Shown one piece after another: positions 37,813 to 46,109 of a stretch of DNA of 64,000 bases. The translations under genes were made by a program, and so were the position numbers. Origin of the DNA: JAPLJM01 sp963708515. Lineage in GTDB: Bacteria; Desulfobacterota; Syntrophia; Syntrophales; Fen-1087. The stretch spans positions 186,001 through 250,000 of the forward strand of contig CAVPSX010000021.1 of NCBI GenBank assembly GCA_963708515.1, written 5' to 3'. The notes under the pieces are model-generated. The model was not told the origin of the DNA and did not search any database. It saw nothing but the letters and a program-made list of their open reading frames with translations. Every line of letters starts with the position of its first letter. Position 1 is the first letter of the stretch.

Positions 37813-40041
37813 ATGAAAAGGATTGTCAGCATCAGCCTGGGGACGAGCCAGCGGGACTATCAGATCAAGGCAAAATTTTTGGGGCAGAACTTTTTCATCA
37901 GGCGCATCGGCACGGACGGAGATACACGGGAAATCGTCGAACTGCTCTATGACTGGGAAACCAGCGCCGACGCCATCGGCCTTTCCGGCGTGAAGTTCCC
38001 GAGCAAGATCGGACTTAAGCAAGCTGCGGAAAAGCGCGACACGAGGCTCAAGGAATTGAGCGCTGACCTGAAAATTCCCGTGACCACCGGCGAGGCATTC
38101 CGGAATGTCGCACAGGCGTGGGTTGCCCGTTATGTCCAGGAAACCCAGAAGGATTATTTCACCAATGCGCGCGTGCTGGTCCTGTCGGGCATGACCGACT
38201 ACAGCATCGCCGCTGTGCTTGCGGAGCATACCGACAATATACAGTTTGCCGACCCGATCCTCGAGCACGGGATCCCGAAATTCCTGAACTCCCTGAAGGA
38301 TATGGAGCGTTACGCCGGCGGGGTTCATGATGTGTTGTCGTTGTCGCCCACCAAGGTGATCGCCACCTCTTTACCCCTGCTGGATGAGTGGAACAAATAC
38401 GTCCTGCGCAAGGCCATGCAGAAAGCCACGGTGATTATCGTTCCCTATGAGGGCTTCTATGAGTATCTGGATTCCTGCACGCTCGAAGAGCTGGGCGGCA
38501 AAACCGTGATTACATCGACGGCCTATGACGATCGTGTGGAGTTTCTGCAGAAACGCGGCGTGGATGTGATCATCGACGCAACGCCCAAGATCCTGGATAG
38601 GGTTGTCCAGGTGGATGTCCTGGAGGCCATGATCATGGTCGCCCTCGGCAAGAAAAAAGGGGAACTCAGCGGCGATGAACTGCTCGAGATCATCAGCGAA
38701 CAACAAATCCGCCCCAGGATTATCTACCCATCCGGAGAACCGCGACGCGTCAACCGTTTTGCATTCGTCATTCACCCGCTGTCCCAGGAGTATCTGAAAA
38801 AGGAGAAGGCTATCGAGTTGATCGCGAATATCGCTCCTGCCGGCGCCATGGATGCCGTCGAGAAGATCATGGCCTATGCGCCGCCCTTTGTCTATTCCAA
38901 GGTGACCGGCATCAAGTCTCCCACGGGCGTGGAAGCCGAGGGATGGCTGATCACCGTCGGGGGGACGCCGAAGCAGATGCTCTCACATCCCGCCGAGTTC
39001 ACCTACAAACGGCTGCTCGAAGCGGCCGCCATGGCCAAAAGGCTTGGCGCGCAGATCATGGGGCTGGGGGCCTTTACCAAGGTCGTCGGCGACGCGGGCG
39101 TAACCGTCGCCAAGCTCGCGGATATCCCGATCACGACCGGCAACAGCTACAGCGCGTCCGGTGCCCTGTGGGCTGCGGCCGACGCCGTGCGCCGCATGGG
39201 ACTCATCAAGATCGAGCAAGGCAAAAAGATCAAAGCCAAGACGATGGTCATCGGGGCATACGGGGCCATCGGCGCCGTCTGCTGCCGACTGCTGGCCCTT
39301 GCCTTCGAGGAGGTTTACCTGATCGGCCTCCAGGATGCGCGGCTGCTTGCCCTGAAGGAATCGATCCTGAAAGAGACGCCGGACGTAAAAATCACAATCG
39401 CCACAAGACCCGACAAGTACCTGGCGGATATGGATGTGATCGTCACGGCGACATCCGCCGCAGGCAAGACCATCCTGGATATCACGAAAGTCAAGCCGGG
39501 CTGCGTCATCACCGATGTGGCACGCCCGCTGGACCTGTCGCCTGAGGATGTGGCCAAACGGCCGGATGTTCTCGTCATCGAGTCCGGCGAAATCCTGCTG
39601 CCCGGGGAACCCCGGTTCAAGGACATCGGGCTCCCGCCGAAAGTGGCTTTTGCCTGCCTGGCCGAGACCATCGTGCTGGCCCTTGAGGGGCGTTTTGAGG
39701 TTTTCACAATCGGCCGCGAGATTGAATGGAAGAAGGTCAAGGAGATTTACACGATGGGCCTCAGGCACGGCATGAAGCTCGCGGCCATATCGGGCGTCAA
39801 CGGCGTCTATACGGATGAAGACATCAAGCGGGTCGTGAAACTGGCCCTCGAAGCGAGGGCCAAGGCAGAAAAGGAAAAGCTCAAGGCCACGAAATCGAAG
39901 ATTAATGTTTATCAATCGAAGCTTAATGTTTATAAAAAGAAAGCGGCCAAAACGGATGCCGGTATTGGGGAAAAACCGGCCGCCAAAGCAGGGGCGGCCG
40001 GTAAAACGGCGCCGCGCACGCGAAAAAAGATTCGTTCCTGA
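37813..40041 (+). CDS. Long acyl-ACP/acyl-CoA reductase-like protein (AAR-related C-terminal half)
   Basis: 742 residues. The C-terminal half (about 345-690) follows the order of cyanobacterial long-chain acyl-ACP reductase: LGAQIMGLGAFTKVVGDAG, ITTGNSYSASGAL (440-452), Rossmann loop GAYGAIG (481-487), PGCVITDVARPLDLSP, and FACLAETIVLALEG with Cys615. That Cys is 134 residues after the glycine loop, close to the spacing of the thioester-forming Cys in the cyanobacterial enzyme as I recall it. The product would be a fatty aldehyde. The first 340 residues match nothing that I know. The C-terminus is a 60-residue Lys/Ala-rich tail. It lies 10 bp after the ferredoxin gene and 12 bp before the hydrolase. 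Confidence 0.72.
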   Translation: MKRIVSISLGTSQRDYQIKAKFLGQNFFIRRIGTDGDTREIVELLYDWETSADAIGLSGVKFPSKIGLKQAAEKRDTRLKELSADLKIPVTTGEAFRNVAQAWVARYVQETQKDYFTNARVLVLSGMTDYSIAAVLAEHTDNIQFADPILEHGIPKFLNSLKDMERYAGGVHDVLSLSPTKVIATSLPLLDEWNKYVLRKAMQKATVIIVPYEGFYEYLDSCTLEELGGKTVITSTAYDDRVEFLQKRGVDVIIDATPKILDRVVQVDVLEAMIMVALGKKKGELSGDELLEIISEQQIRPRIIYPSGEPRRVNRFAFVIHPLSQEYLKKEKAIELIANIAPAGAMDAVEKIMAYAPPFVYSKVTGIKSPTGVEAEGWLITVGGTPKQMLSHPAEFTYKRLLEAAAMAKRLGAQIMGLGAFTKVVGDAGVTVAKLADIPITTGNSYSASGALWAAADAVRRMGLIKIEQGKKIKAKTMVIGAYGAIGAVCCRLLALAFEEVYLIGLQDARLLALKESILKETPDVKITIATRPDKYLADMDVIVTATSAAGKTILDITKVKPGCVITDVARPLDLSPEDVAKRPDVLVIESGEILLPGEPRFKDIGLPPKVAFACLAETIVLALEGRFEVFTIGREIEWKKVKEIYTMGLRHGMKLAAISGVNGVYTDEDIKRVVKLALEARAKAEKEKLKATKSKINVYQSKLNVYKKKAAKTDAGIGEKPAAKAGAAGKTAPRTRKKIRS

Positions 40042-40053
40042 GAGGAAACCGAA

Positions 40054-41928
40054 TTGTTTGACGCAAACCCCGTGGCGCTGTCCAGGCAGGCCTTTCATCC
40101 TGAGGAAGCGCATATATACATTCCGGCCATCGAGGGGCATATTTTTGAATTTGTCCGCAAGATCTGGCACTCGTTTGTCAACAAGATGGTTTCCCTGACC
40201 TTTACCGAACGAGACTACTGTTTTGAATACGGTTTGTTTGAAGTCATCGACGGCAGGTTTATACGGATCGCTGCCGTTTCGAGCCAGATCCGTCTTGACG
40301 ATATCGCGAAAAGGAAAATTCCCAAGGAATTTGACGAGTTCAAAAAGAGGACACGTCCGACGCCGATCGGCTATCACTCCAATTACACAGCCGGCATTTT
40401 ACGCGATGCCATCATCAGGAAGGGCAACGGCGAAAAACCGCCTGTCGTTTCGATCAATCTGAAGAAAGACAAGCGCATTCACCCCCGACTCAAGGAGATC
40501 ATTGCCGATGATATGAATTTTGCCGTGGGGGTTCCGTTGTTTTTCGGGGAACACCCGATCGGCGTTCTCTGGGGAGTACGCTCCGAACCCTTGAGCCCGA
40601 AACAGCGTACGCTTCTGTTTCCCCAGTTGCATTCGCTGAGCAACGGGATATCGACCATCATGGCTCTGGAATTCAACGGAGGACGCCACGACCACCGTTC
40701 CGCCCGGAAGAACATCGAGAAGCTCGATACCAACACGGTCATTGTCAAGTTATTTTACTCACGGCAAGACGGGCAAACAACGCCGGTACGGTCGATCATC
40801 GGCAGATCAACGCGCTATCAAAGCAATTTCCGGCTCGACGCGAGCTACATTGTCCCGATCTCAAAGGGATTCTCGATCAGTCTCAAGCGGTTTCTGCCCG
40901 AGGATGAAAACGACACCGGCAAGACCCTGCTGATGATTCCCGGATTCTTTTGCAGGCGCTCCGTCTTTGACCTTCTCGCGAGGGAAATGGCTTTCTGCTA
41001 CGGATACAAGGTCATCTCTCTCGATTGCCGCGGCCGGGACAGACATACGCTGCCGGAAGGCAGGTTCTACGATGCCTGGTCTATCGACGATTTTATCCGG
41101 GAGGATTTTCCAAGGGCGCTGTCCTGGATCAGGGAGCAATATCCCGACGATCGCGTGGTTGTGTTCGGTCACAGCATGGGAGGCATTATCGCCCGATTCT
41201 ATGCGGGTTCCTTCGAAAAAATCCGGACTCGGGCCGGGCACGACGATCTGCCGGAGCCGGCGTCACATATCGCCGGCATCGTCTCCATCGCCTCCCCGGA
41301 CTATCTGGACATAAAGCCCGGCATTCCGGGCGCCGATCTGCTGAAACTTGGCGCTCGCCTCATCCCCGATGCATTCGATCTGAACACGATCAGCGGCAAT
41401 GTATTCAACCGAGTTCTTTCCGGGTCCATTTCGACCGTGATTCCCACCGTGAACCCGAAGACGTTTTTCACGTTTTTGCACGACATCCACGACTCGATGC
41501 GGCAGTTCACATTTGATGTGAGCACACGCATCCTTTCCCTGCAGGACTTCATCGGGTTTCCGCAGGTGACGCCCCCGGAGGTCTATCTGCTCATGGAGGA
41601 TATCATCTGCGAGGAATCGACGAAAGTCATGATCCAGTTTTTCCGCTCACAGTTTTTCGGCAACAGCATCCTGTCCTTTGACGGTCGGATCAACTATACG
41701 GAAGATCTGAAAAATATCACCCTGCCGATCTTTCATATCCTGGGCGACCTCGATGTCATTGCCCCCGCCGCTACGATCCGGTCGGGCTACGACATAATCA
41801 AATCCACAAACAAGCAGATCCAGGAATACCGGCAGGGACACCTCGGAATCATCCTGCATCCGGAAACGGTGCGCGACATTGCCGCAAACGCCGATCGATG
41901 GATCGGCAGCCTTGGGAGTAACGCATAA
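40054..41928 (+). CDS. GAF-like domain fused to alpha/beta hydrolase
   Basis: 624 residues, TTG start at 40054 with GAGG nine bases upstream; no ATG suits the front. Residues about 30-210 look like a GAF sensor fold (FAVGVPLFFGEHPIGVLWGV, FPQLHSLSNGISTIMALEF). Residues about 290-620 are an alpha/beta hydrolase: LLMIPGFFCRRSVFDLLARE, nucleophile Ser374 in FGHSMGGIIARFYAG, acid in HILGDLDVIAPAATI, and His in YRQGHLGIILHPETV. The last part recalls PhaC-like and lipase-like folds, but the nucleophile is Ser, not Cys. In this setting it may release or transfer acyl chains of the stored lipid. No signal peptide. Confidence 0.75.
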   Translation: MFDANPVALSRQAFHPEEAHIYIPAIEGHIFEFVRKIWHSFVNKMVSLTFTERDYCFEYGLFEVIDGRFIRIAAVSSQIRLDDIAKRKIPKEFDEFKKRTRPTPIGYHSNYTAGILRDAIIRKGNGEKPPVVSINLKKDKRIHPRLKEIIADDMNFAVGVPLFFGEHPIGVLWGVRSEPLSPKQRTLLFPQLHSLSNGISTIMALEFNGGRHDHRSARKNIEKLDTNTVIVKLFYSRQDGQTTPVRSIIGRSTRYQSNFRLDASYIVPISKGFSISLKRFLPEDENDTGKTLLMIPGFFCRRSVFDLLAREMAFCYGYKVISLDCRGRDRHTLPEGRFYDAWSIDDFIREDFPRALSWIREQYPDDRVVVFGHSMGGIIARFYAGSFEKIRTRAGHDDLPEPASHIAGIVSIASPDYLDIKPGIPGADLLKLGARLIPDAFDLNTISGNVFNRVLSGSISTVIPTVNPKTFFTFLHDIHDSMRQFTFDVSTRILSLQDFIGFPQVTPPEVYLLMEDIICEESTKVMIQFFRSQFFGNSILSFDGRINYTEDLKNITLPIFHILGDLDVIAPAATIRSGYDIIKSTNKQIQEYRQGHLGIILHPETVRDIAANADRWIGSLGSNA

Positions 41929-41954
41929 GATAATGATGTCAAGGCACAATATTC

Positions 41955-41982
41955 TTGACATGTTGGGATTTTGATTTATCAT
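41955..41982 (+). promoter_or_regulatory. Internal promoter before the WS/DGAT gene
   Basis: TTGACA (41955-41960), 16-bp spacer, TATCAT (41977-41982), 35 bp before ATG 42018. It would let the synthase and phasin be made apart from the four upstream genes. Confidence 0.65.
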
Positions 41983-42017
41983 TAAGCAGGCATTTTTTAA
42001 AAAACAGGGGCGTGATT

Positions 42018-43517
42018 ATGCAACAGGGCAAAATGCTGGAACCCATGTCGAGCATCGACAGCTTCTGGCTGAGCATGGACGAGCCTACCAATTTGATGAT
42101 CATTACGGGGCTCATGGAGTTCGATGAACTGCTCGATTACGATGCGATCTGCGATCTGCTGAAAGAGCGCCTGCTCTGCTACAACCGGTTCCGGCAGAAA
42201 GTGGTATGGCCGACATCGACTCTGGGAAGACCCTTCTGGGATGAAGACTATAATTTCGACATACAGAATCATGTCATCCGCATGGCCCTGCCGACACCGA
42301 GGAATAAAGCGGCACTGCAGCGCATGATCAGCGACCTTACCATCCTCCCCCTGGACAAGAACAAGCCGCTCTGGCAGCTCCATATCATCGAAAACCACGG
42401 CAAAGGCTGTGTGCTTTTCATCCGCATCCATCACGCCATCGCCGACGGAATCGCACTCATCCGCCTGCTGCTGTCGATGGCCGACGTGGAGCCGAACCTC
42501 TCCTTCCCTCGCGACGGGAAATCTGCCGAAGCAGAAAAAGCAAAGCGGATCCGGACAAAGGGGAAGCTTGCACCCGTTGTCGGACCCATGAACCTTTTGA
42601 TGCGGGCGGCCAAAACGACGCTGAAAACGGTTATCAAAACGACCGGCGCGGTCTATGATGAAGTCATGAAGACCGCGGCTTATCCGCCGCACCTGGCCCG
42701 CCTGATCGAGCTTTACGGCAAGATCGGCCTTGAAAGTTCAACCGTCCTCGCGAAGCTGGCCCTGATGCCCTCGGACTCGAAGACCTCGCTCAAAGGGAAG
42801 CTCGGCGTCCGGAAAAGCGCCTGCTGGTCATCGCCCATACCGCTGGACCGTGTCAAGGAGACCTGCCTGTATTTCAGGTGCACCATCAACGATGTGCTGA
42901 TGGCCGCCGTGGCGGGCGCCCTTCGCAAGTATCTTCTGGGCAGGGGAGACGATTTGGAGGATGCGGAATTGCGCGTGGCCATCCCGGTGAATGTCCGGCC
43001 GGACACTCCCGAAATAGAACTCGGAAACCAGTTCAGCCTGGTGCTGCTGTCACTTCCGGTGAATCTGGATGATCCCGTCCGCCGGTTGCGTGAAACGAGA
43101 AAACGCATGCGCACTCTCAAGGAATCCGCCGACGCCTTTGTCGGATTCCAGATGATGCAAGTCATGGGCATCCCTCCGGCAAAGATCACGAAGCGGGGCG
43201 CGGATTTTTTCTCGAGTAAATTCACCGGCGTCCTCTCAAATGTGCCCGGACCCAGGCAGCACCTCTATTTTACAGACAAGAAGATTAAAAACATTATGTT
43301 CTGGGTTCCTCGCTCGGGCGAGGTCGCCCTCGGCGTCAGTATTATCAGCTATGCCGGTTCTGTGACCCTGGGCATTGCCACGGATCGCAGTGTCGCACCG
43401 GATCCTGATAAGATCACGGAATATTTTGCCAGAGAATTTGACGAGCTTTTGAAACTGGCGCGCATGGACGTTCTGCAGCGGGCGCCCGCAAGCCGGCGTG
43501 CGGCCGCGAGGCGATAG
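42018..43517 (+). CDS. Wax ester synthase / diacylglycerol acyltransferase (WS/DGAT)
   Basis: A 499-residue bifunctional acyltransferase that joins acyl-CoA to a fatty alcohol (wax ester) or diacylglycerol. The N-terminal condensing domain carries the catalytic HHAIADG (His138, His139, Asp143, Gly144). Before it comes MSSIDSFWLSMDEPTNLMII, the PLSSVDxxFLxxExxxxxMHV-like entry motif, and later come INDVLMAAVAGALRKYL (the ND motif) and SNVPGPRQHLYF, typical of the family's C-terminal domain. The start at 42018 (QQGKMLEP) follows CAGGGGCG. Preceded by its own promoter and followed by a phasin gene, so storage granules are the likely purpose. Confidence 0.92.
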   Translation: MQQGKMLEPMSSIDSFWLSMDEPTNLMIITGLMEFDELLDYDAICDLLKERLLCYNRFRQKVVWPTSTLGRPFWDEDYNFDIQNHVIRMALPTPRNKAALQRMISDLTILPLDKNKPLWQLHIIENHGKGCVLFIRIHHAIADGIALIRLLLSMADVEPNLSFPRDGKSAEAEKAKRIRTKGKLAPVVGPMNLLMRAAKTTLKTVIKTTGAVYDEVMKTAAYPPHLARLIELYGKIGLESSTVLAKLALMPSDSKTSLKGKLGVRKSACWSSPIPLDRVKETCLYFRCTINDVLMAAVAGALRKYLLGRGDDLEDAELRVAIPVNVRPDTPEIELGNQFSLVLLSLPVNLDDPVRRLRETRKRMRTLKESADAFVGFQMMQVMGIPPAKITKRGADFFSSKFTGVLSNVPGPRQHLYFTDKKIKNIMFWVPRSGEVALGVSIISYAGSVTLGIATDRSVAPDPDKITEYFAREFDELLKLARMDVLQRAPASRRAAARR

Positions 43518-43561
43518 ATATAACAATTTTATTTTACTCAATAAACGTAAAGGGGGGTCTT

Positions 43562-44032
43562 ATGACGGAAAAGAAAGAGAAGGGCAAAGCGAAGGTTGAC
43601 GCGTCGGTTCTGGATGTGGCGAACAAAATCTGGATGGCCGGTCTGGGGGCCGTGCAGACGGCAGAAAAGGAGGGATCCAAGCTGTTCAAGACTCTGGTTG
43701 ACAAAGGCGTCGATTTTCAGTCCATGCGCAGGGAAATCAGCCAGAAGCAGCTTGACAAAATCGGCAGCATCGTAAAGGGCGGCGTCGGGTCCGTTAAGGG
43801 AAAGATCGACGATATTACACAGCAGAGAGAGGGCATGTGGGATAAACTCAAAGTCGAACAGACTTTTGCCTCTGTCATGAAGACGTTCGGTGTCGTCACC
43901 AAAAAGGAAATCGACGGCCTGACCAGGAAGATCGACTCGCTCTCCAAAGCCGTCAATGAGATGAAGGCGCCGCCAAAAAAAGCACCCGCAAAGAAAGCGG
44001 CTCCGAAAGCAAGGTCAAAAGCATCTAAATAA
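43562..44032 (+). CDS. Phasin-like granule-associated protein (PhaF/PhaI type)
   Basis: A 156-residue protein. The first part (VANKIWMAGLGAVQTAEKEG, SKLFKTLVDKG) is the signature of polyhydroxyalkanoate granule-associated proteins; the middle is a long amphipathic helix, and TKKEIDGLTRKIDSLSKAV is a probable coiled coil. The tail (PPKKAPAKKAAPKARSKASK) is Lys/Ala-rich as in PhaF, which binds DNA. Such proteins coat storage granules and tie them to the nucleoid. No PHA synthase gene is near, while the wax ester synthase is 44 bp upstream, so it may coat neutral-lipid bodies here. AAAGGGGGG lies upstream of the start. Confidence 0.88.
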   Translation: MTEKKEKGKAKVDASVLDVANKIWMAGLGAVQTAEKEGSKLFKTLVDKGVDFQSMRREISQKQLDKIGSIVKGGVGSVKGKIDDITQQREGMWDKLKVEQTFASVMKTFGVVTKKEIDGLTRKIDSLSKAVNEMKAPPKKAPAKKAAPKARSKASK

Positions 44033-44056
44033 TTTCAAATTTGGCCTCAGAAGAAT

Positions 44057-44091
44057 AAAAAAGTGACATGGTCTGTGTGTGTCACTTTTTT
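44057..44091 (+). terminator. Intrinsic terminator of the storage-lipid cluster
   Basis: AAAAAAGTGACA (44057-44068) pairs perfectly with TGTCACTTTTTT (44080-44091), giving a 12-bp stem with an A-run before and a T-run after. It starts 25 bp after the phasin stop and could work in both directions. Confidence 0.85.
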
Positions 44092-44121
44092 ATCTTTGGC
44101 GGCTTCGAAAAAAATATAATC

Positions 44122-44844
44122 ATGCAGAAAAAACATGCAACCATGCTGCTTGAGCAGATCCAGCGAGGGAAGGCGCAGCGCCTGAAGCAGGAAGCCGACG
44201 CGGGGCTGGCATCAAGAATGCCGCTGCTCAGAAAATGGCAGTCGGATCGCCTGAGCGCAACCTATGAAGACCTGCTTGCCGATAAACGCTACCGGCCGGC
44301 CACGGCGTTTTTCTTAAGCGACCTCTACGGGCCGAGTGATTTCAGCCAGCGCGATGACGATATTGAACACCTCTTCTCGACACTGGTCAGGGTTCTTCCC
44401 GATTATTTGATTCATACCGCCGCCTATGCCGCTGAACTCAATGCATTGAGCGCGGAGCTTGATTTCGCATTGCTGTACGTGCTGGTCAAAGAACTGAATA
44501 TCACCGAAACGATCACGCAAGAGGCCTATGCCGAAGCCTACCGGCGCTGCAACAATTACGGCCCCAGGAGGCATCAGATCGAGCTTCTTAAGATGCTGGG
44601 CGAAGATCTCGATGCGATTGTATTCAAACCCCTTGTTTATAATACCGTACGGATGCTGAAAATTCCGGCCCTTTTAGCAGGGTTTTCCGCATTGCAGGAT
44701 TTTTTAGAGAGGGGCTTCAAGGCCTTCCACCATATGCAGGGCGCCGATGAATTCATCGGCACGATCAGCGGTCGCGAAACGCGGATCCTGGACCGCATCT
44801 ACGCTTCACGCCCCCGGCCTTTTGCGTGGGACGAAGACCAATGA
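44122..44844 (+). CDS. Conserved hypothetical protein (FFLSDLYGP family)
   Basis: A 240-residue, mostly helical protein. The stretch ATAFFLSDLYGPSDFSQRDD is a strongly conserved sequence that I recall from uncharacterised proteobacterial proteins; KALRR-type helices follow (IHTAAYAAELNALSAELDFA, RRCNNYGPRRHQIELL). There is no signal peptide and no catalytic motif. The first plausible start is ATG 44122 after an AT-rich leader without a clear ribosome site; 44143 is another. It lies beyond the terminator of the storage cluster, so co-transcription with it is not expected. Function unknown. Confidence 0.7.
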   Translation: MQKKHATMLLEQIQRGKAQRLKQEADAGLASRMPLLRKWQSDRLSATYEDLLADKRYRPATAFFLSDLYGPSDFSQRDDDIEHLFSTLVRVLPDYLIHTAAYAAELNALSAELDFALLYVLVKELNITETITQEAYAEAYRRCNNYGPRRHQIELLKMLGEDLDAIVFKPLVYNTVRMLKIPALLAGFSALQDFLERGFKAFHHMQGADEFIGTISGRETRILDRIYASRPRPFAWDEDQ

Positions 44845-45012
44845 ACCCCCAGGGCGAGTCGTCGAAAGAACCAAGATGGTTGAGGAAGAGCAACGATCAG
44901 GCTAACATTTCCTGAAGATGAAGAATGCGGCGAAAAGAGCGGAGATGCAAGGATGGCAAGGGTAAAAAGTAATAAATCGAGGATGAACGACAACAAACAA
45001 AAGGAGGACCCC

Positions 45013-45435
45013 ATGATGAACATCGTCGAACGTGTTGATGTGTGGGCTGCCGTCATCAAGGACGAGCCCGGCGGCTTGGCTAAGATACTCTCCGGCCTGC
45101 GGGATGCCGGTGCGGATCTCGACTTCATCGTTGCCAGACGAGCGCCGGATAAACCCGGAACCGGAGTCGTGTTTGTTACCCCGCTACGCGGCGATGCCGA
45201 GGTCGCTGCAGCCGCTACCTTGGGCTTCAACGTAACGAGTAGTCTCAAGTCGCTGCGTGTCGAGGGAGATAACAAACCGGGAGTTGCTGCGAAAGTGACG
45301 GAAAAACTTGCGGCGGCGGGGATCAACCTTCATGGATTCTCTGCGGCTGTTATCGGGGCAAGATTCATCCTATACATTGGTCTGGACACCGCCCAGGACG
45401 CCGCGAAGGCCGCTGCTATTCTCAAGCAGCCATAG
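45013..45435 (+). CDS. Two-ACT-domain protein
   Basis: A 140-residue protein made of two ACT folds: ERVDVWAAVIKDEPGGLAKI with DAGADLDFIVARRA, and SLKSLRVEGDNKPGVAAKV with GINLHGFSAAVIGARF. ACT domains bind amino acids and act as regulators. There is no attached enzyme. AAGGAGG and a double ATG (45013, 45016) decide the start. It is convergent with the pqi genes, so its partner is unknown. Confidence 0.82.
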   Translation: MMNIVERVDVWAAVIKDEPGGLAKILSGLRDAGADLDFIVARRAPDKPGTGVVFVTPLRGDAEVAAAATLGFNVTSSLKSLRVEGDNKPGVAAKVTEKLAAAGINLHGFSAAVIGARFILYIGLDTAQDAAKAAAILKQP

Positions 45436-45518
45436 AACGAAACGGCATTCTCCCGAGAAGCCCTCAAGCCCTATTGGACACGACAATGTCGACGTCAAAT
45501 CCGCAGTGGTTCTCTTTC

Positions 45519-46109
45519 TCAACGGATTTTGGTTTCCATCTCCAGGATCGCTGCGGTGATTTCCAAGCTTAATCGCCCGAGGGCGCGGCTGTGCGCCGCG
45601 ACAAGGGCGGCATAGCCTGCGCCTTGCGTCGACTCTATGAGCGTCGTGCGACTTCTGCGGACCTGCCCGCCCTTCGCGGCACTGATCGTCCACAGTGCGT
45701 CCAGGGTTGCCGCTCTATCCGGCTCCGATTCGAAACGCAGGACGTCGATCACGACGCGATAGGATGCGTCTGCCGCTGATGATGCCGGGAACACCGTTAC
45801 CCGCGGTGTGCCAAGCATCGAGACGAGGTTCCCGGCGACAACCCGCGCAATATCGACTTTAAGCGGCGAGGCCCAACGGTCGAACTCTTCGATGAAAACC
45901 TGGTTCGGACCCGTCCGTACAACGATCTGCAGCCGGTCAACGGCAGCAGGCACCGAGACGGGGCCCACCGAGACGGCATAGTCCGCCGCCGGCACCGATG
46001 CCGGCGCCGCCGTTGGGCTCAGCGTGTAAAAACGCGACGGCGAAGAAGCGCATCCTGCGATTATGGCAGCGACTGCGCAGGAAATAATAATGATGGCAAG
46101 TCTGTTCAT
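45519..46109 (-). CDS. pqiC: PqiC/YmbA-type outer-membrane lipoprotein
   Basis: A 196-residue lipoprotein of the intermembrane lipid-transport system PqiABC. The signal ends in the lipobox IAGC; SPSRFYTLSPTA then opens the ABC-auxiliary fold, and GPVSVPAAVDRLQIVVR with FDRWASPLKVDIARVVAGNL is the family core. It overlaps the pqiB stop by four bases and is the last gene of the unit. Confidence 0.88.
   Translation of the reverse strand: MNRLAIIIISCAVAAIIAGCASSPSRFYTLSPTAAPASVPAADYAVSVGPVSVPAAVDRLQIVVRTGPNQVFIEEFDRWASPLKVDIARVVAGNLVSMLGTPRVTVFPASSAADASYRVVIDVLRFESEPDRAATLDALWTISAAKGGQVRRSRTTLIESTQGAGYAALVAAHSRALGRLSLEITAAILEMETKIR

Noticed and set aside
38983..40377. 464-residue minus-strand frame
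   Set aside because: Shadow of the AAR-like gene; no family resemblance, no ribosome site, GC-rich codon bias explains the open frame.
43562..44032. Histone H1-like protein instead of phasin
   Set aside because: The Lys/Ala tail alone would allow it, but the N-terminal KIWMAGLGAVQ segment is typical of PHA granule-associated proteins and the neighbour is a lipid synthase.
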